From NCBI GenBank assembly GCA_039105265.1, contig JAPFFF010000019.1, forward strand, positions 1,396,501-1,460,500: DNA of 64,000 nt, written 5' to 3'. Origin of the DNA: Tritrichomonas musculus (lineage: Eukaryota > Parabasalia > Tritrichomonadida > Tritrichomonadidae). This document shows positions 27,001-35,417 of this stretch, piece after piece; within the stretch, counting starts at the first letter, position 1; every line of letters starts with the position of its first letter. The position numbers were made by a program, and so were the translations under genes. Under the pieces are notes generated by a model. The model was not told the origin of the DNA. It saw only the letters and a program-made list of their open reading frames with translations, and made no database searches.

Positions 27001-28691
27001 CAATGCTTCACCGGAACCTCATTATCAATCTTGAGCATGACTTTTCTTCTTATTGCCTCGTAGTCATTCTTTTCACCGTCAAAATTCAACCGTAATGATT
27101 CATTAACTTGATCTGGAGTTTCATTATTATTGGCATATTGCTTCTTAAAACCATTCATTTTCTTTTCAATGCTTTTCATTACATGATTGACAGTTGCATC
27201 ATCATATGTGGGGTTGAATTTACGAACGACGATTGTTCGCGCTTTTGCAATTAATTCCTTGACATCGTCAGGTAAAACTTTCTTCTTTGGAGGCATTTTT
27301 GATTTATATCTTATTATTTCAGGCTTTGATTTTTTAACTTTTGGAGTGTTATTTTCAAAATTCCTAGGTGCCTCAAATTCATTCACATTTGAATATGCTG
27401 GCTGATCATTCGATATATCTTTATTATTACTATTGTCTTCGGAATTAAGATTATGCTTCGATTTCTTTCGACCGAAAAGTGAATGTTTAGACTTCTTGGC
27501 TGACTTGTTAGATTTTGTTTTCTCTTTCTTTGGTTTACTTTCTTTTTCCGTTTGTGGAGTTTGAATTGGCTGTTGTTGATTGGGAACTTGGCTATTTTGA
27601 AGCATTTGAAATTGAAAATTGTTCATTGGTTTTACATCAAAGTTTTGATCTTTCAATGGATCTTCATCAATTGATTGACAATTTCCGAAATGTCCATCTA
27701 ATTCAAGCTGATCTTCTATCTGATCAAATTTATTATCCATTTTATTATCATTATTATACATGTTATTCAATTCATCTTCTTCTTTTGATATCTTTTTATC
27801 TTTGCTTTTTTGATTGTTGTTTTTCTTCGTGTTGTTACTCCATGCAATCCAAGATGCATTTAACTCTTCGACTGCTGTGTCAAGCTCACTTTTCATATCA
27901 TCACGTTTTGTCATTAATAATTCATCTTGCATAGCCTCAGTTGCCATTAATTGATCTTGTTGATCAAGTAATTCTTGATGTAAAGTTTGCATATTTTCAT
28001 CGTTTTCACTTTTGCGACGACGACTATGATGCTTTTGCTTTTCTCGATCTTTTCGAATCGATTTTTGAAGAGCTTCGATTCTTTCCATGATTGCATTAAT
28101 ATCGTTTTGATTTTGTTTTTGAAGTGGCCTCTTATTTCGAATTGAAAGCCATTCGTCAACATGTTCAGGATGCCTTCTTTCGACATGCTGGTCTAGAAAA
28201 TCAAAATTTTTGAATCGTTTTAAGCATATTGGACAGCGTTCACTCGGTTTCATTTGCCTTTTAAGAAGTTCATCGGCTTTTGCATATGTTGAAGCTAATT
28301 TTTTATACTCATATTGTTGTTTTGCAATTTGTCTTTCTCGTGCTTCAATTTTTGCTTGAAGTTCTTTTTGAACATCGCTCATGTACTGGAGTGATACTTG
28401 AAGAATAGAACATAGGCGAACGCTTAGAGGATGTGACAAAACTTGTGACTCGTAAGCTGATAAATTTGCACCAACAAATTTTGATATAAAAGGCTGAAGT
28501 TGCGTTAAATCTCCTGTCATCCTAATTAAATCAGGATCAATTGATGAAACACCATCCCAATCGATAACTTCAGTTGGAATTTTATTATTATTCATTGGTT
28601 GAGGATTGTTATATGGCCCTTGAGGATGTTGAATATATTGATATGGTTGTTGCGGATACTGTTGTTGTCCATAAGCACCTTGGGGCCACAT
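24027..28691 (-). CDS. DZIP1/Iguana-like ciliogenesis protein with very long disordered tail
   Basis: A 1554-residue protein. After a Gln/Pro/Tyr-rich start, residues ~43-150 match the DZIP1-like N-terminal domain: IDWDGVSSIDPDLI, LQVSLQYMSDVQKELQAKIE. A single C2H2 finger follows: Cys153, Cys156, His169, His174 in CPICLKRFKNFDFLDQHVER. A coiled coil follows to ~270. The remaining ~1250 residues are low complexity: Lys-rich, Asn runs, Gln stretches and acidic Glu runs, ending DSIISNDDFNL. DZIP1/DZIP1L act at the basal body and transition zone in building cilia; trichomonads have several flagella. The matching part is under 20% of the protein. It is divergent from the metallo-hydrolase gene with 132 bases between ATGs. 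Confidence 0.78.
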   Translation of the reverse strand: MWPQGAYGQQQYPQQPYQYIQHPQGPYNNPQPMNNNKIPTEVIDWDGVSSIDPDLIRMTGDLTQLQPFISKFVGANLSAYESQVLSHPLSVRLCSILQVSLQYMSDVQKELQAKIEARERQIAKQQYEYKKLASTYAKADELLKRQMKPSERCPICLKRFKNFDFLDQHVERRHPEHVDEWLSIRNKRPLQKQNQNDINAIMERIEALQKSIRKDREKQKHHSRRRKSENDENMQTLHQELLDQQDQLMATEAMQDELLMTKRDDMKSELDTAVEELNASWIAWSNNTKKNNNQKSKDKKISKEEDELNNMYNNDNKMDNKFDQIEDQLELDGHFGNCQSIDEDPLKDQNFDVKPMNNFQFQMLQNSQVPNQQQPIQTPQTEKESKPKKEKTKSNKSAKKSKHSLFGRKKSKHNLNSEDNSNNKDISNDQPAYSNVNEFEAPRNFENNTPKVKKSKPEIIRYKSKMPPKKKVLPDDVKELIAKARTIVVRKFNPTYDDATVNHVMKSIEKKMNGFKKQYANNNETPDQVNESLRLNFDGEKNDYEAIRRKVMLKIDNEVPVKHCTLFDSSFSESSALSSAQGQKQEQTNQVHINQRQFPQQNISQSSISSKNKKMNANNNNLDDIPKPNNSQFNTSYSNYVSTSISTTYSMAKTPHEEGNTVRKRKRKPKPVKSSYSYITSNSNAPDGENQSQSKSNENANPPPSNTKKLHFIKPKQQIQCKKHFKSAGHSVRSPYPMLSGTPVSSTKENINNTNEDVNNSNNISNNNNNYNFKSNNLNYNNNDNNYKYANYNNNNNNNSTSNNNEYGINYNDNNNDFGINQNFVNYANNVNNNNNINNNNDEIYPPPNDAVFYQNAIQEEEYIYEEEEEEEETPEVPNNNITNNNTNSVDQNVAFEEEEQFNDTNNYEQVEIQAADPVTNEIEQQLISTEVPKNNDDDSFSLTKSLNNQDIEPPNFIKRAKNEITSSTDVMYDPPPPSPLPNLTQSPQQQNNLADSLDQSDQIQLQPQPQPQVQVQIQRPQSNQPPIQQNANDDQYEYSEYEYYTDETASKSDGEIASNQKQSEQINQLKKEGQLIQQEEAELNEQIQQQQEQEKSDLEPFTISSQDQPIVPPSAAATQSTSFNVTVDVNNNNSEIVVNQNPIPTPNPNPNTSNNYSKSDYYSSSGTNLFYKFDSSTTILKSKSNDISNQNEIEQENNKYPNDDEPVKQTVYQTNQNNVGSMDNIVSFDEVKSIESIENIQKSPSRSKSAAPSAENSEFNFDSLINKSKGGDSFMSESTKSNPTNSRNFSQSKQASQISPQSIDPSSYNVSTPATTSSGNLPQTKNDSFIARQRNILASKYGNVPPPSTATTNTNANTTTNANTNTNIMAKVSINPQNDADEGEEYEEEEEEEEEEYEEYEFENDNNNNNADLKQTNSFIGNGTDEKPPSAAAPAVKKFNVIDIFKQSSNSSFVKPPKNNSKTFTGSKLQKTFAGSSSAAGEDDNEFDYSRGPPMNNNGTFNDEDFESESNFNRNVSTGKDSMSKYVDDSEGPPLLSRKKNQDSIISNDDFNL
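26160..26420. repeat. AAT/ATT microsatellite tract coding poly-asparagine
   Basis: Interrupted ATT triplets (AAT on the coding strand) within the DZIP1-like gene, giving runs of up to eight Asn. Expected to vary in length between strains by slippage. Confidence 0.8.
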
Positions 28692-28809
28692 AAAATAATA
28701 TTTTAGATAATAGAAAAAATTAAATAAAAAACGAACAAAAAAGTTTAAAATTAAACTTTTTGCTTACATATTTAGTCAATAAATTGAATATTTATATGTT
28801 CAAATATAA

Positions 28810-28816
28810 TCATTTT
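28810..28816 (+). promoter_or_regulatory. Initiator-like motif (TCATTTT)
   Basis: A TCA-Y-W match 8-14 bases before the ATG at 28824. It supports use of that ATG, and hence retention of the presequence-like N-terminus. Confidence 0.5.
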
Positions 28817-28823
28817 ATATAAA

Positions 28824-29549
28824 ATGTTAAGTGCTTTTGCATACTCACGAAATCATATTAAAATGGCTCGAGCAATACTTGGATCTTTCCAAACAAATTG
28901 CTATCTTCTTCATTACAATGATGACAAAATGCTTGTTGTTGATCCTGGCGAAGAACCAGCAACAGTTGTTAATTATCTTAATAAGATTAAATCACAAATT
29001 AAAGAATTGAATATTTACTTAACGCATGGTCACTGCGATCATACAGCAGGAGTACCTAAACTATGTGAAGCTTTTCCAGATGCAAAAATATTCGCTTGCA
29101 AAAAGGACATGCAACTTTATACATCTTCAAAATACAATCTATCAGATTCACTGAGTCACCCTTTTACATTAGAAAAATATTTAAACAAATTTGTTTTTGT
29201 TAAAGATGGCGAAGCTTTACCACTCGGAAATCTAGCAAAAAGTTCTAATTCTGACGAAGAGAAATTTACAATTATTGAAACACCAGGACATACACCAGGA
29301 AGCACTACTCTAAAAGTCGAAAACAAATCACAAAAACTGCTATTTACAGGCGATACTTTATTCCAAGGTTCAATTGGTAATACAGAGTTATTATTGGGCA
29401 ATTTTGACCAAATTATGAAAAGTATTATGGAAAAATTATATCTTTTACCAGATAAATTCCAAGTTTTCCCTGGACATGGAAATCCAACTGTATTAGGAAT
29501 CGAGAAAAAGGAAAACCCATTCATAGCAGATGAACTCAACAAGAAATAA
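28824..29549 (+). CDS. Metallo-beta-lactamase-fold hydrolase, putative hydrogenosomal
   Basis: A 241-residue protein with a complete di-metal site: His68, His70, Asp72, His73 (THGHCDHTAG), His156 (TPGHTPGS), Asp177 (FTGDTLF) and His218 (FPGHGNPT). The spacing is that of the glyoxalase II / YcbL / persulfide-dioxygenase branch. The protein is too short for classical glyoxalase II with its extra helical domain, so the substrate is open. The N-terminus MLSAFAYSRNHIKMARA resembles the short cleavable presequences of trichomonad hydrogenosomal proteins (MLS/MLA start, Arg-Asn before the cut). The next Met is residue 14, where the conserved domain begins, so an unprocessed cytosolic form is the alternative. 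The close initiator motif supports the longer form. Confidence 0.85.
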   Translation: MLSAFAYSRNHIKMARAILGSFQTNCYLLHYNDDKMLVVDPGEEPATVVNYLNKIKSQIKELNIYLTHGHCDHTAGVPKLCEAFPDAKIFACKKDMQLYTSSKYNLSDSLSHPFTLEKYLNKFVFVKDGEALPLGNLAKSSNSDEEKFTIIETPGHTPGSTTLKVENKSQKLLFTGDTLFQGSIGNTELLLGNFDQIMKSIMEKLYLLPDKFQVFPGHGNPTVLGIEKKENPFIADELNKK

Positions 29550-29823
29550 AGATGATTACAATTTGTAAATATCCAATTACTGATATTAATATATTTGTAT
29601 AAAATTTTAGAAAATTTTAATTAATAATTTTACTAAGAAAAAGTTTATTATTAGAAAAAGTGATGGAGTTAGTGGCATTTTATCAAAAATAAAAAAATTC
29701 TATCAATTTTTCAGAAAAACGTTTTTAAATTTATAAAAATCATATAACATTTAAAAATTTTTAAAATTTATAATTCAATTTTCAGACATTTTTCTTCAGG
29801 ATTGACTTCACATTCAAATTTAC
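29550..29823. other. Short A+T-rich spacer
   Basis: TCACATTCA at 29808-29816 is an initiator-like match 8-16 bases before the next ATG. Nothing else seen. Confidence 0.45.
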
Positions 29824-30264
29824 ATGAGTATGAATAATGCAGTTCTTATACAGCCAAATCCAATAATTCCCGACATATCAATAAACTCTATTAATGATAT
29901 TTCATCTTTAATCCATTTGTCAAATTTCGAGTTCAAAAGTAATTATGGGAAAGGAAAAGAAGCACATATGATTCGCAATGAAATAGGAGATTTTGATCTA
30001 ATGAAATCAGATGCAATGAAATTACTTAGACAGTATTACGGATATTCGTTAAGAATTACAGAATTAAAAGGATTGATTAATGCTGTAAGAGATTATATGG
30101 GACGAAAAGGTGTGAATATGCCAAAACTTTCAAGAAATGCAAATCGTAGCTTTCAATTGTGCGTAAAATATATTCAAGATAACATAGAAGTAATGCAAAA
30201 AATAATTCCATTTGTTAAACTTGGCGACAGTCAATGTAACGCTATTCCTTTAAGTGAATATTGA
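29824..30264 (+). CDS. Small protein of unknown function
   Basis: A 146-residue soluble protein that I do not recognise. The first ~35 residues are Ile/Asn/Pro-rich (IQPNPIIPDISINSINDISS). The rest is predicted helical: DLMKSDAMKLLRQYYGYSLR, then LINAVRDYMGRKG and SFQLCVKYIQDNIEVM. It has no signal peptide or metal motif. The compact helical C-terminal half with basic patches would suit a small DNA- or protein-binding domain, but that is speculation. An initiator-like motif lies just upstream, which supports a real gene. It opens the accessory stretch of small and broken genes. Confidence 0.6.
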   Translation: MSMNNAVLIQPNPIIPDISINSINDISSLIHLSNFEFKSNYGKGKEAHMIRNEIGDFDLMKSDAMKLLRQYYGYSLRITELKGLINAVRDYMGRKGVNMPKLSRNANRSFQLCVKYIQDNIEVMQKIIPFVKLGDSQCNAIPLSEY

Positions 30265-31506
30265 TTTATGTATTTGCGTATATTTACTTTTTTATGAGAA
30301 TAAATATTATATAAAAAAAAAAAAAACGTTTTTTTTGTTTTGAAGTGATATATGGTCTTAAATAATACTGTCTTTTTTTATTATTGCCACTTCCTTGTGA
30401 TTCGATGAATCCAAAAATATTTGTTGCATTTTTTAGATCAGATTGTTCACTAATATTGAGTGATAATAAATATATCAACATTGCCAAGTTTTATGAATGA
30501 TGCATATTTAATTAATCATTCGCTATTTCCCAGAACACTGACCTTTGCAATTTGAATAATGGAGTTCGAATTAGAATTAACTTCGATGATTGCATTTCTT
30601 TCATTAAAGTCGACCTGCTCAATTATTTGATCTTTTGGAACAGTCACGAGTGATGAAACTGGTTGTATTTGTTGAATATTAATATTCTTTGTTATCAATA
30701 CTTTTGATCCGGAGGTGCCCTTTTACATTTTAGTTGATGGCCGAGATGTTGATTTTATATCAATTAAAATCGATGAGTTCTGCGATGTCGAATGTTTTAT
30801 ATTCAACTCTTGAATCATATAGAAATGAAAGATCATGATAATACCTTAGACACTTCAATAAGCTCATCAAAATTAACAATCCTTGTCCAGTCAGTGAAAC
30901 CCTGAATTGTATATAGATAGCACTTAAAGAAGTTCAATGCTCAAATGCGTAGTCATCAATTAATTTCAAAATATTAAGAAATTGATTTAAATAATGAAAA
31001 TTCATTTTTCACAATATATATCAGACTATAGGGAAGGCTAATGATGCCAATGAAATGCAATATGAAAATGCATAAGAAATAATTGATGACATATCATTTA
31101 GAAAACTTAATGATAATAATAAAATGCAATTTGAAAAAGAAAAATATTTCTTTTATTTCTTTACCTTTTTTTAGTATATATTCCATATATATGATGATTT
31201 TAAATATTTTTATTTATAATTTATTAAATAAAATCATGATTTATAAATGAATGTTACACTTTTCGTAATGAATAAGGATTTTCCCGTAATTATATAGAAC
31301 ATTTCCGTTATTAAAGTGGACTCTTCTGTTTTAATCCCAAAAAGATCATATCAATATATCAAAAAAGTGATTTTTTTTTTTTAATATATCAAGGTCACAG
31401 GTTCGATTCCAATCTTTCTTACTTTATTTTCCTTTTTTAAACATTATTGCTAAATTTAAGTTTCTGGATTCGAATGATCGTAAATAAATTTATATAATTA
31501 CACATA
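30265..31506. pseudogene. Gene-poor stretch with probable coding debris
   Basis: No intact gene. On the minus strand two short open segments, about 30516-30717 (...ITKNINIQQIQPVSSLVTVP...) and 30284-30487 (...NATNIFGFIESQGSGNNKK...), have protein-like composition but no start context and are broken by stops. I read them as remains of one or two larger genes, perhaps surface proteins. An A14 run lies at 30313-30326 and a T12 run at 31371-31382. A perfect pol III B-box-like 11-mer lies at 31400-31410. Confidence 0.35.
31400..31410 (+). other. Isolated pol III B-box-like motif (GGTTCGATTCC)
   Basis: It matches the tRNA B-box consensus GGTTCGANTCC at all positions, but flanking bases do not form a T-arm stem beyond two pairs and no A box or acceptor stem is evident. 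A T6 run occurs about 25 bases downstream. Most likely chance or a dead tRNA-derived fragment. Confidence 0.25.
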
Positions 31507-32061
31507 TTATTCAATATCTACTGATGATATAGAAGAGGACTCAAGTATTTCGAGTGAAGATTCTGGTAGAATAAACGCAGAATCTGGCTTTGCAAAATCT
31601 GCATTTGATTCTGGTCTTGCAAAATCTGTATTTGTCTCTGGCCTAATTAAGGCTGCATTTGATTCAGGCCTGACATATGCAGAATGAGATTCTGGTGAAT
31701 TTGGCCTATCATCACCATTATCAAGTAAAGCAACCCTTAATGACTCAACTTGACTTTTCTTCCTTGATAAACGACCACTTCTATTCATCATTTTTGCAAT
31801 GACAACAACCAAAACTATAAGTAGAATAACTAAAACTAATCCACCAGCAGCAATTGCGATAAGAAATATGAAATCTAATGAATTTTCATCATCATTATCA
31901 TCATCATCTTCTTTTTTGCCATCTTCATTTTTTTTTTCAAAAGATAATGCCTTTATCTGATAGCAATTTCGAGTACTAGATAAGCTACAATATTTACCTG
32001 CTACTTGCTGCTCTTTTAAATGCTTTTTTGAGAGTACAGAAATAATAAAAAAGTAAATCAT
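31507..32061 (-). pseudogene. C-terminal stub of a single-pass membrane protein
   Basis: A 184-residue reading frame. Residues ~1-55 look like the last piece of an ectodomain (QVAGKYCSLSSTRNCYQIKA), followed by an acidic stretch. A strong transmembrane helix at about 68-92 (IAAGGLVLVILLIVLVVVIA) is followed by a basic stop-transfer (KMMNRSGRLSRKK) and a cytosolic tail. The tail has ~8-residue repeats of the form (A)-x-x-R/K-P-E/D-S/T-N-A. There is no signal peptide and hardly any ectodomain. It therefore looks like the 3' end of a trichomonad type I surface protein whose front is missing. It could still be expressed as a short protein from its own ATG. Confidence 0.55.
31562..31690 (-). repeat. 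~24-bp coding repeats in the membrane-protein tail
   Basis: Five to six imperfect units encode VRPESNAA, IRPETNTD, ARPESNAD, AKPDSAF and similar. The residues around Pro and Ser/Thr are conserved while others vary, suggesting repeated linear motifs in the cytosolic tail. Confidence 0.7.
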
Positions 32062-32762
32062 TAAAAAAATTCATTATTTTGTGAAGTATTGAAAAGTTTG
32101 ATATCATGAAATCATTTGAAATGATTTGATTTATATTTTTCAATAGTATTAAAAATCTACACTAACAAAAAATTGCATAAACATAATACATATTTTAACT
32201 AAAAGGTACTAAACAAATAAAACAAATATTTAAAAGCTTATTTATTTCTAGAAATCATGAACAAAGAAGAATTTTTAGAAGTTGATACTTTCACAAATTT
32301 AATTAAAGAAATATATTCAATTAAAACCTCACCATAAAATTATTCAAATATATTTATAGAAATAAATAAGCTTTTAAATATTTGTTTTATTTGTTTTTAA
32401 TATTTATATTTTACTATAACATGTATTTACTTAATATAATTATGTTATTATTGAATATTTATGAATATATTGTTGTTGTAATAAAAAATATTAAATAATA
32501 ATGTTAATCAAAATCAACCTTAAATTACTCTTGATGCTAGTAAAATATGCTGTATATTATATTGAATTTAATTAGACCATATTTATTAAAATTGTGAAAA
32601 AGTTAAAATGAAGAGAAATTTATCAAATTATATATCATGAATCTTAAATTATGATCAAAATTATAAAAAACAATTCTTTACATCAATTTTAACAAAAAAT
32701 GCTCCAAATCTGTTAGAATAAAGCTCTTTTTTATATATAAAAAATACATTAAAAAAATAAAA
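32062..32762. other. Spacer containing a perfect long inverted repeat
   Basis: No ordinary gene. It contains the 40-bp inverted repeat described separately, and the rest is A+T-rich. A 26-codon ATG-to-stop frame lies in the loop (32257-32337). Confidence 0.55.
32211..32396. repeat. Foldback: perfect 40-bp inverted repeat with 106-bp loop
   Basis: Positions 32211-32250 and 32357-32396 are exact reverse complements over all 40 bases, then homology stops sharply on both sides. The loop (32251-32356) holds a 26-codon frame beginning MNKEEFLEVDTFTNL. No target-site duplication is evident at the outer ends. It could be a small MITE-like element, a local inverted duplication, or a hairpin RNA source. 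Confidence 0.9.
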
Positions 32763-34001
32763 TCATTTTAAATTAATTTCAAAAGACTGAATACACATCT
32801 CTTCAGATACTTCTTGCTTTTCTTTCTTATCATCATTTATATGGTTGTTATTTTCATTTTTAGTATCAAATTCTCTATTAAATACTTGGATTTCTGGATT
32901 TATTGGAGGTTCATATGAAAAATCAAAAAATATATCATTTATATCATTTTCATGATGCTGAGAATCAGACATAGTATGATTTTCTTCTATATTATGTACT
33001 GAAATATTATTATCTTGATTATTTGTCTGAGATTTTTGATTAAAGAGTTTTATAATAGGACTTTGTGATGGAGAGTGAATGTTACTCTTGCTTTTATTGA
33101 TGGAACTATTCGTTTGGTTAGAAAGAAACGCTTGATAACTAAATGAGATTTGGTTTGGTGGATTTGTTGGCTGATAATTAAGATTATTAGCATTATTTTC
33201 TGAATTGTCATCCTGTTTTATAATAGTTGTTGATACAATTGGAATTTCATTATAATTAGGTTGATTTGAAAATGAATTTATATCGTCTTGGAATTTTGAT
33301 TGTTGAAAAGATAATGATTGATAAATTGGCATTTGAATGTGAGATGACTGGGCCATTATTTGTAATTTATTTTGTGTATGAAAATTATTTGTAGTGTTTA
33401 CTTCTTGATTTCTTTTGTCATTTGAATAAATATAAAAAGCATTTGGTTTTGCATTATTTACGTATTGAGGGGTAACATAATTAAAACATTTTCCTACATT
33501 TGCATTGGAATTTTGAAGTTGATTTGATTGATTTAAGAATTTGGGATAATTAGATATATTAAAATTGGTAGAGATAGGTGGACTCCCTTTTTTCATAGTA
33601 ACAGCAACAGGCAAATTATTTGTTTTTTTAATTTTATTTTTGTCCTCGTAAACTAATTTTGGAGTCTCAATATATTCTTCATCATTATCGCTGTCGCTAT
33701 CATTCTCATTTTTTTTTTCAAATATTACATCAGAATCACTGCCTTCCGATGATAGAGAAGTAGAGGATAAATCACTGTTATCTTGATGGTGAACATAAAC
33801 ATTTTTATTTTTATTGCTTCTGATTTTTTTATTAATTTTTGATGTTGAATATATAATTTGTTCTGCTTTTTCGTACCAATTCTCATATGGCTTTATAGCT
33901 TCAAGTAAGAAATTATTTTGTTGTCGAATCTCTTCAATTTCATTTCTAATTTTTTGTATATTCGCCATAATTGCATTTCTTTTATTGGCGGATTTCGACA
34001 T
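32763..34001 (-). CDS. Low-complexity protein with N-terminal coiled coil, unknown
   Basis: A 412-residue protein. Residues ~5-45 form a short basic/helical coiled-coil segment (ANIQKIRNEIEEIRQQNNFL), and ~68-75 are Lys/Asn-rich. The remainder is Asn/Gln/Ser-rich and disordered, ending in a short acidic tail. The basic-then-coiled arrangement faintly recalls bZIP-type regulators, but no leucine heptad or basic-region signature is clear. No recognised family. It shares the ~800-base divergent spacer with the Gln-rich gene at 34800. Confidence 0.55.
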   Translation of the reverse strand: MSKSANKRNAIMANIQKIRNEIEEIRQQNNFLLEAIKPYENWYEKAEQIIYSTSKINKKIRSNKNKNVYVHHQDNSDLSSTSLSSEGSDSDVIFEKKNENDSDSDNDEEYIETPKLVYEDKNKIKKTNNLPVAVTMKKGSPPISTNFNISNYPKFLNQSNQLQNSNANVGKCFNYVTPQYVNNAKPNAFYIYSNDKRNQEVNTTNNFHTQNKLQIMAQSSHIQMPIYQSLSFQQSKFQDDINSFSNQPNYNEIPIVSTTIIKQDDNSENNANNLNYQPTNPPNQISFSYQAFLSNQTNSSINKSKSNIHSPSQSPIIKLFNQKSQTNNQDNNISVHNIEENHTMSDSQHHENDINDIFFDFSYEPPINPEIQVFNREFDTKNENNNHINDDKKEKQEVSEEMCIQSFEINLK

Positions 34002-34799
34002 TATTCAGTATTTTCGCTATAAATTAATTAGAGTATCAAAGTTTAATAAAAATTTTGCTCGACCGTTTACATTATTAAAAAGTTAATGATTCATGTCTTC
34101 TCAAATATATGAATAAATCAATTGATTTGAAAGCATTTATCAAGATCAAAACTATACAATAAATAAAGAAAGCAAACATCATCAAGGAAATATATACATA
34201 TAAAGATATCATCAAATCCAAATTTAAATATTAATATTATTCTTATAATAGCTACCATAATTGCCACATAAATGCAATAAATCCTTTTCATTAAGATTGA
34301 AATAATTAATTTTCATCAATTATTCTAATTCGATAATATAATATTATAAAAGGAAAATAATACATTGTCCAAATATATGTTGTATTACTCTATCCGTGAC
34401 ATCTGTATTTTGACTTAAATTGGGAATGAAAAAAATACCTTTTTTTTTTTTTTTTTGCATTATTGCTAATATGATATAAAAACAATCAATCATTTTTTAA
34501 ACTTAAACATGATATTTAGTTAATGCAAACAGTAATATGATACAATTCTGATCGTACTGGAGATAGTTTACTTTTTTAAAATAAAAACACGCCCTTTTTC
34601 AAATAAAAAAACGTTATTATTATTTTTCAAAACCTAGAAAATTTTCTATTCAATTTTTTTAATTTTGTATTGATGTTGATTAAAATTTATGTTCAAATTT
34701 AAAATTCAATTGAACAAAAATTTTATTCTCAAAAAATGATCAATGTCCTCTTAAATTTTTGAATGTGAAATAAATATAAATTTCCATCATTTTTCTAAA
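34002..34799. promoter_or_regulatory. Long divergent intergenic region
   Basis: 798 bases between two divergent starts, the longest clean divergent spacer here. It has a T17 run at 34440-34456 and a TCATTTTTC initiator-like motif at 34787-34795, five bases before the ATG at 34800. No gene visible. Confidence 0.4.
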
Positions 34800-35417
34800 A
34801 TGATAAGAACAGGAAGACCAGCTTTCCACATCAAAGCCTGTTTCATATCATTTGTTGCACCAAATGGCGATATTGAATATTATGAACTTGATCAAAAAGG
34901 TGAATTAGTTAAATCTCAAAACAAAAAAATCATACCACATCATGTTTTCAAACGGCAAACACAACAAATTGTTCAAAATCAACCAGTAAATAATCAAATG
35001 GTTCAGTATCCAATCAATAATCAACAATTTTATCCACAACAGGCAAATCAGTATCAATATCCATTGCAAGCTCAACCACAATTTAATCAGCAACAAGTTT
35101 TCCAACAACAATATCATTTACACCAACAACAATATAACTACCCAAACAATCAACCGCAATATCATCAACAACTTCAACCTCAACAATTTGGTCAACAAAC
35201 ATTAATGCAAAATCATGAACAACAAGAAAGTCATCAATCAGATCATCCACAACAACCAATTCAACAAAATAAAAATGATCAATTACTATTATCTTCTGAT
35301 TCCATTGATGCTACAGTTGAAGACACAACTTCCTTGTTCTATGAAATGGAACCTTTAAATAATTATGATTTCCAAGATTGTCTCGAGTTGGATAACGGTA
35401 TTAATTGGTGTTTTTAG
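34800..35417 (+). CDS. Gln-rich small protein with conserved-looking N-terminus, unknown
   Basis: A 205-residue protein. Residues 1-58 look structured (IRTGRPAFHIKACFISFVAP, then NGDIEYYELDQKGELVK). Residues ~58-155 are Gln/Asn/Tyr/Pro-rich, and the C-terminus (~160-205) is acidic with hydrophobic residues (FYEMEPLNNYDFQDCLELD). A Gln-rich region followed by an acidic hydrophobic tail is typical of transcription activation regions, but no DNA-binding family is recognised. A strong initiator-like motif lies immediately upstream. Confidence 0.55.
   Translation: MIRTGRPAFHIKACFISFVAPNGDIEYYELDQKGELVKSQNKKIIPHHVFKRQTQQIVQNQPVNNQMVQYPINNQQFYPQQANQYQYPLQAQPQFNQQQVFQQQYHLHQQQYNYPNNQPQYHQQLQPQQFGQQTLMQNHEQQESHQSDHPQQPIQQNKNDQLLLSSDSIDATVEDTTSLFYEMEPLNNYDFQDCLELDNGINWCF

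Noticed and set aside
24295-27934. Many frames opposite or alongside the DZIP1-like gene
   Set aside because: They are shadows of triplet-repeat coding sequence: homopolymeric Ser, Leu, Ile or Met runs without domain character.
31310-31420. A complete tRNA gene
   Set aside because: Only the B-box matches; T-arm pairing fails beyond two base pairs and no acceptor or anticodon arm can be folded.
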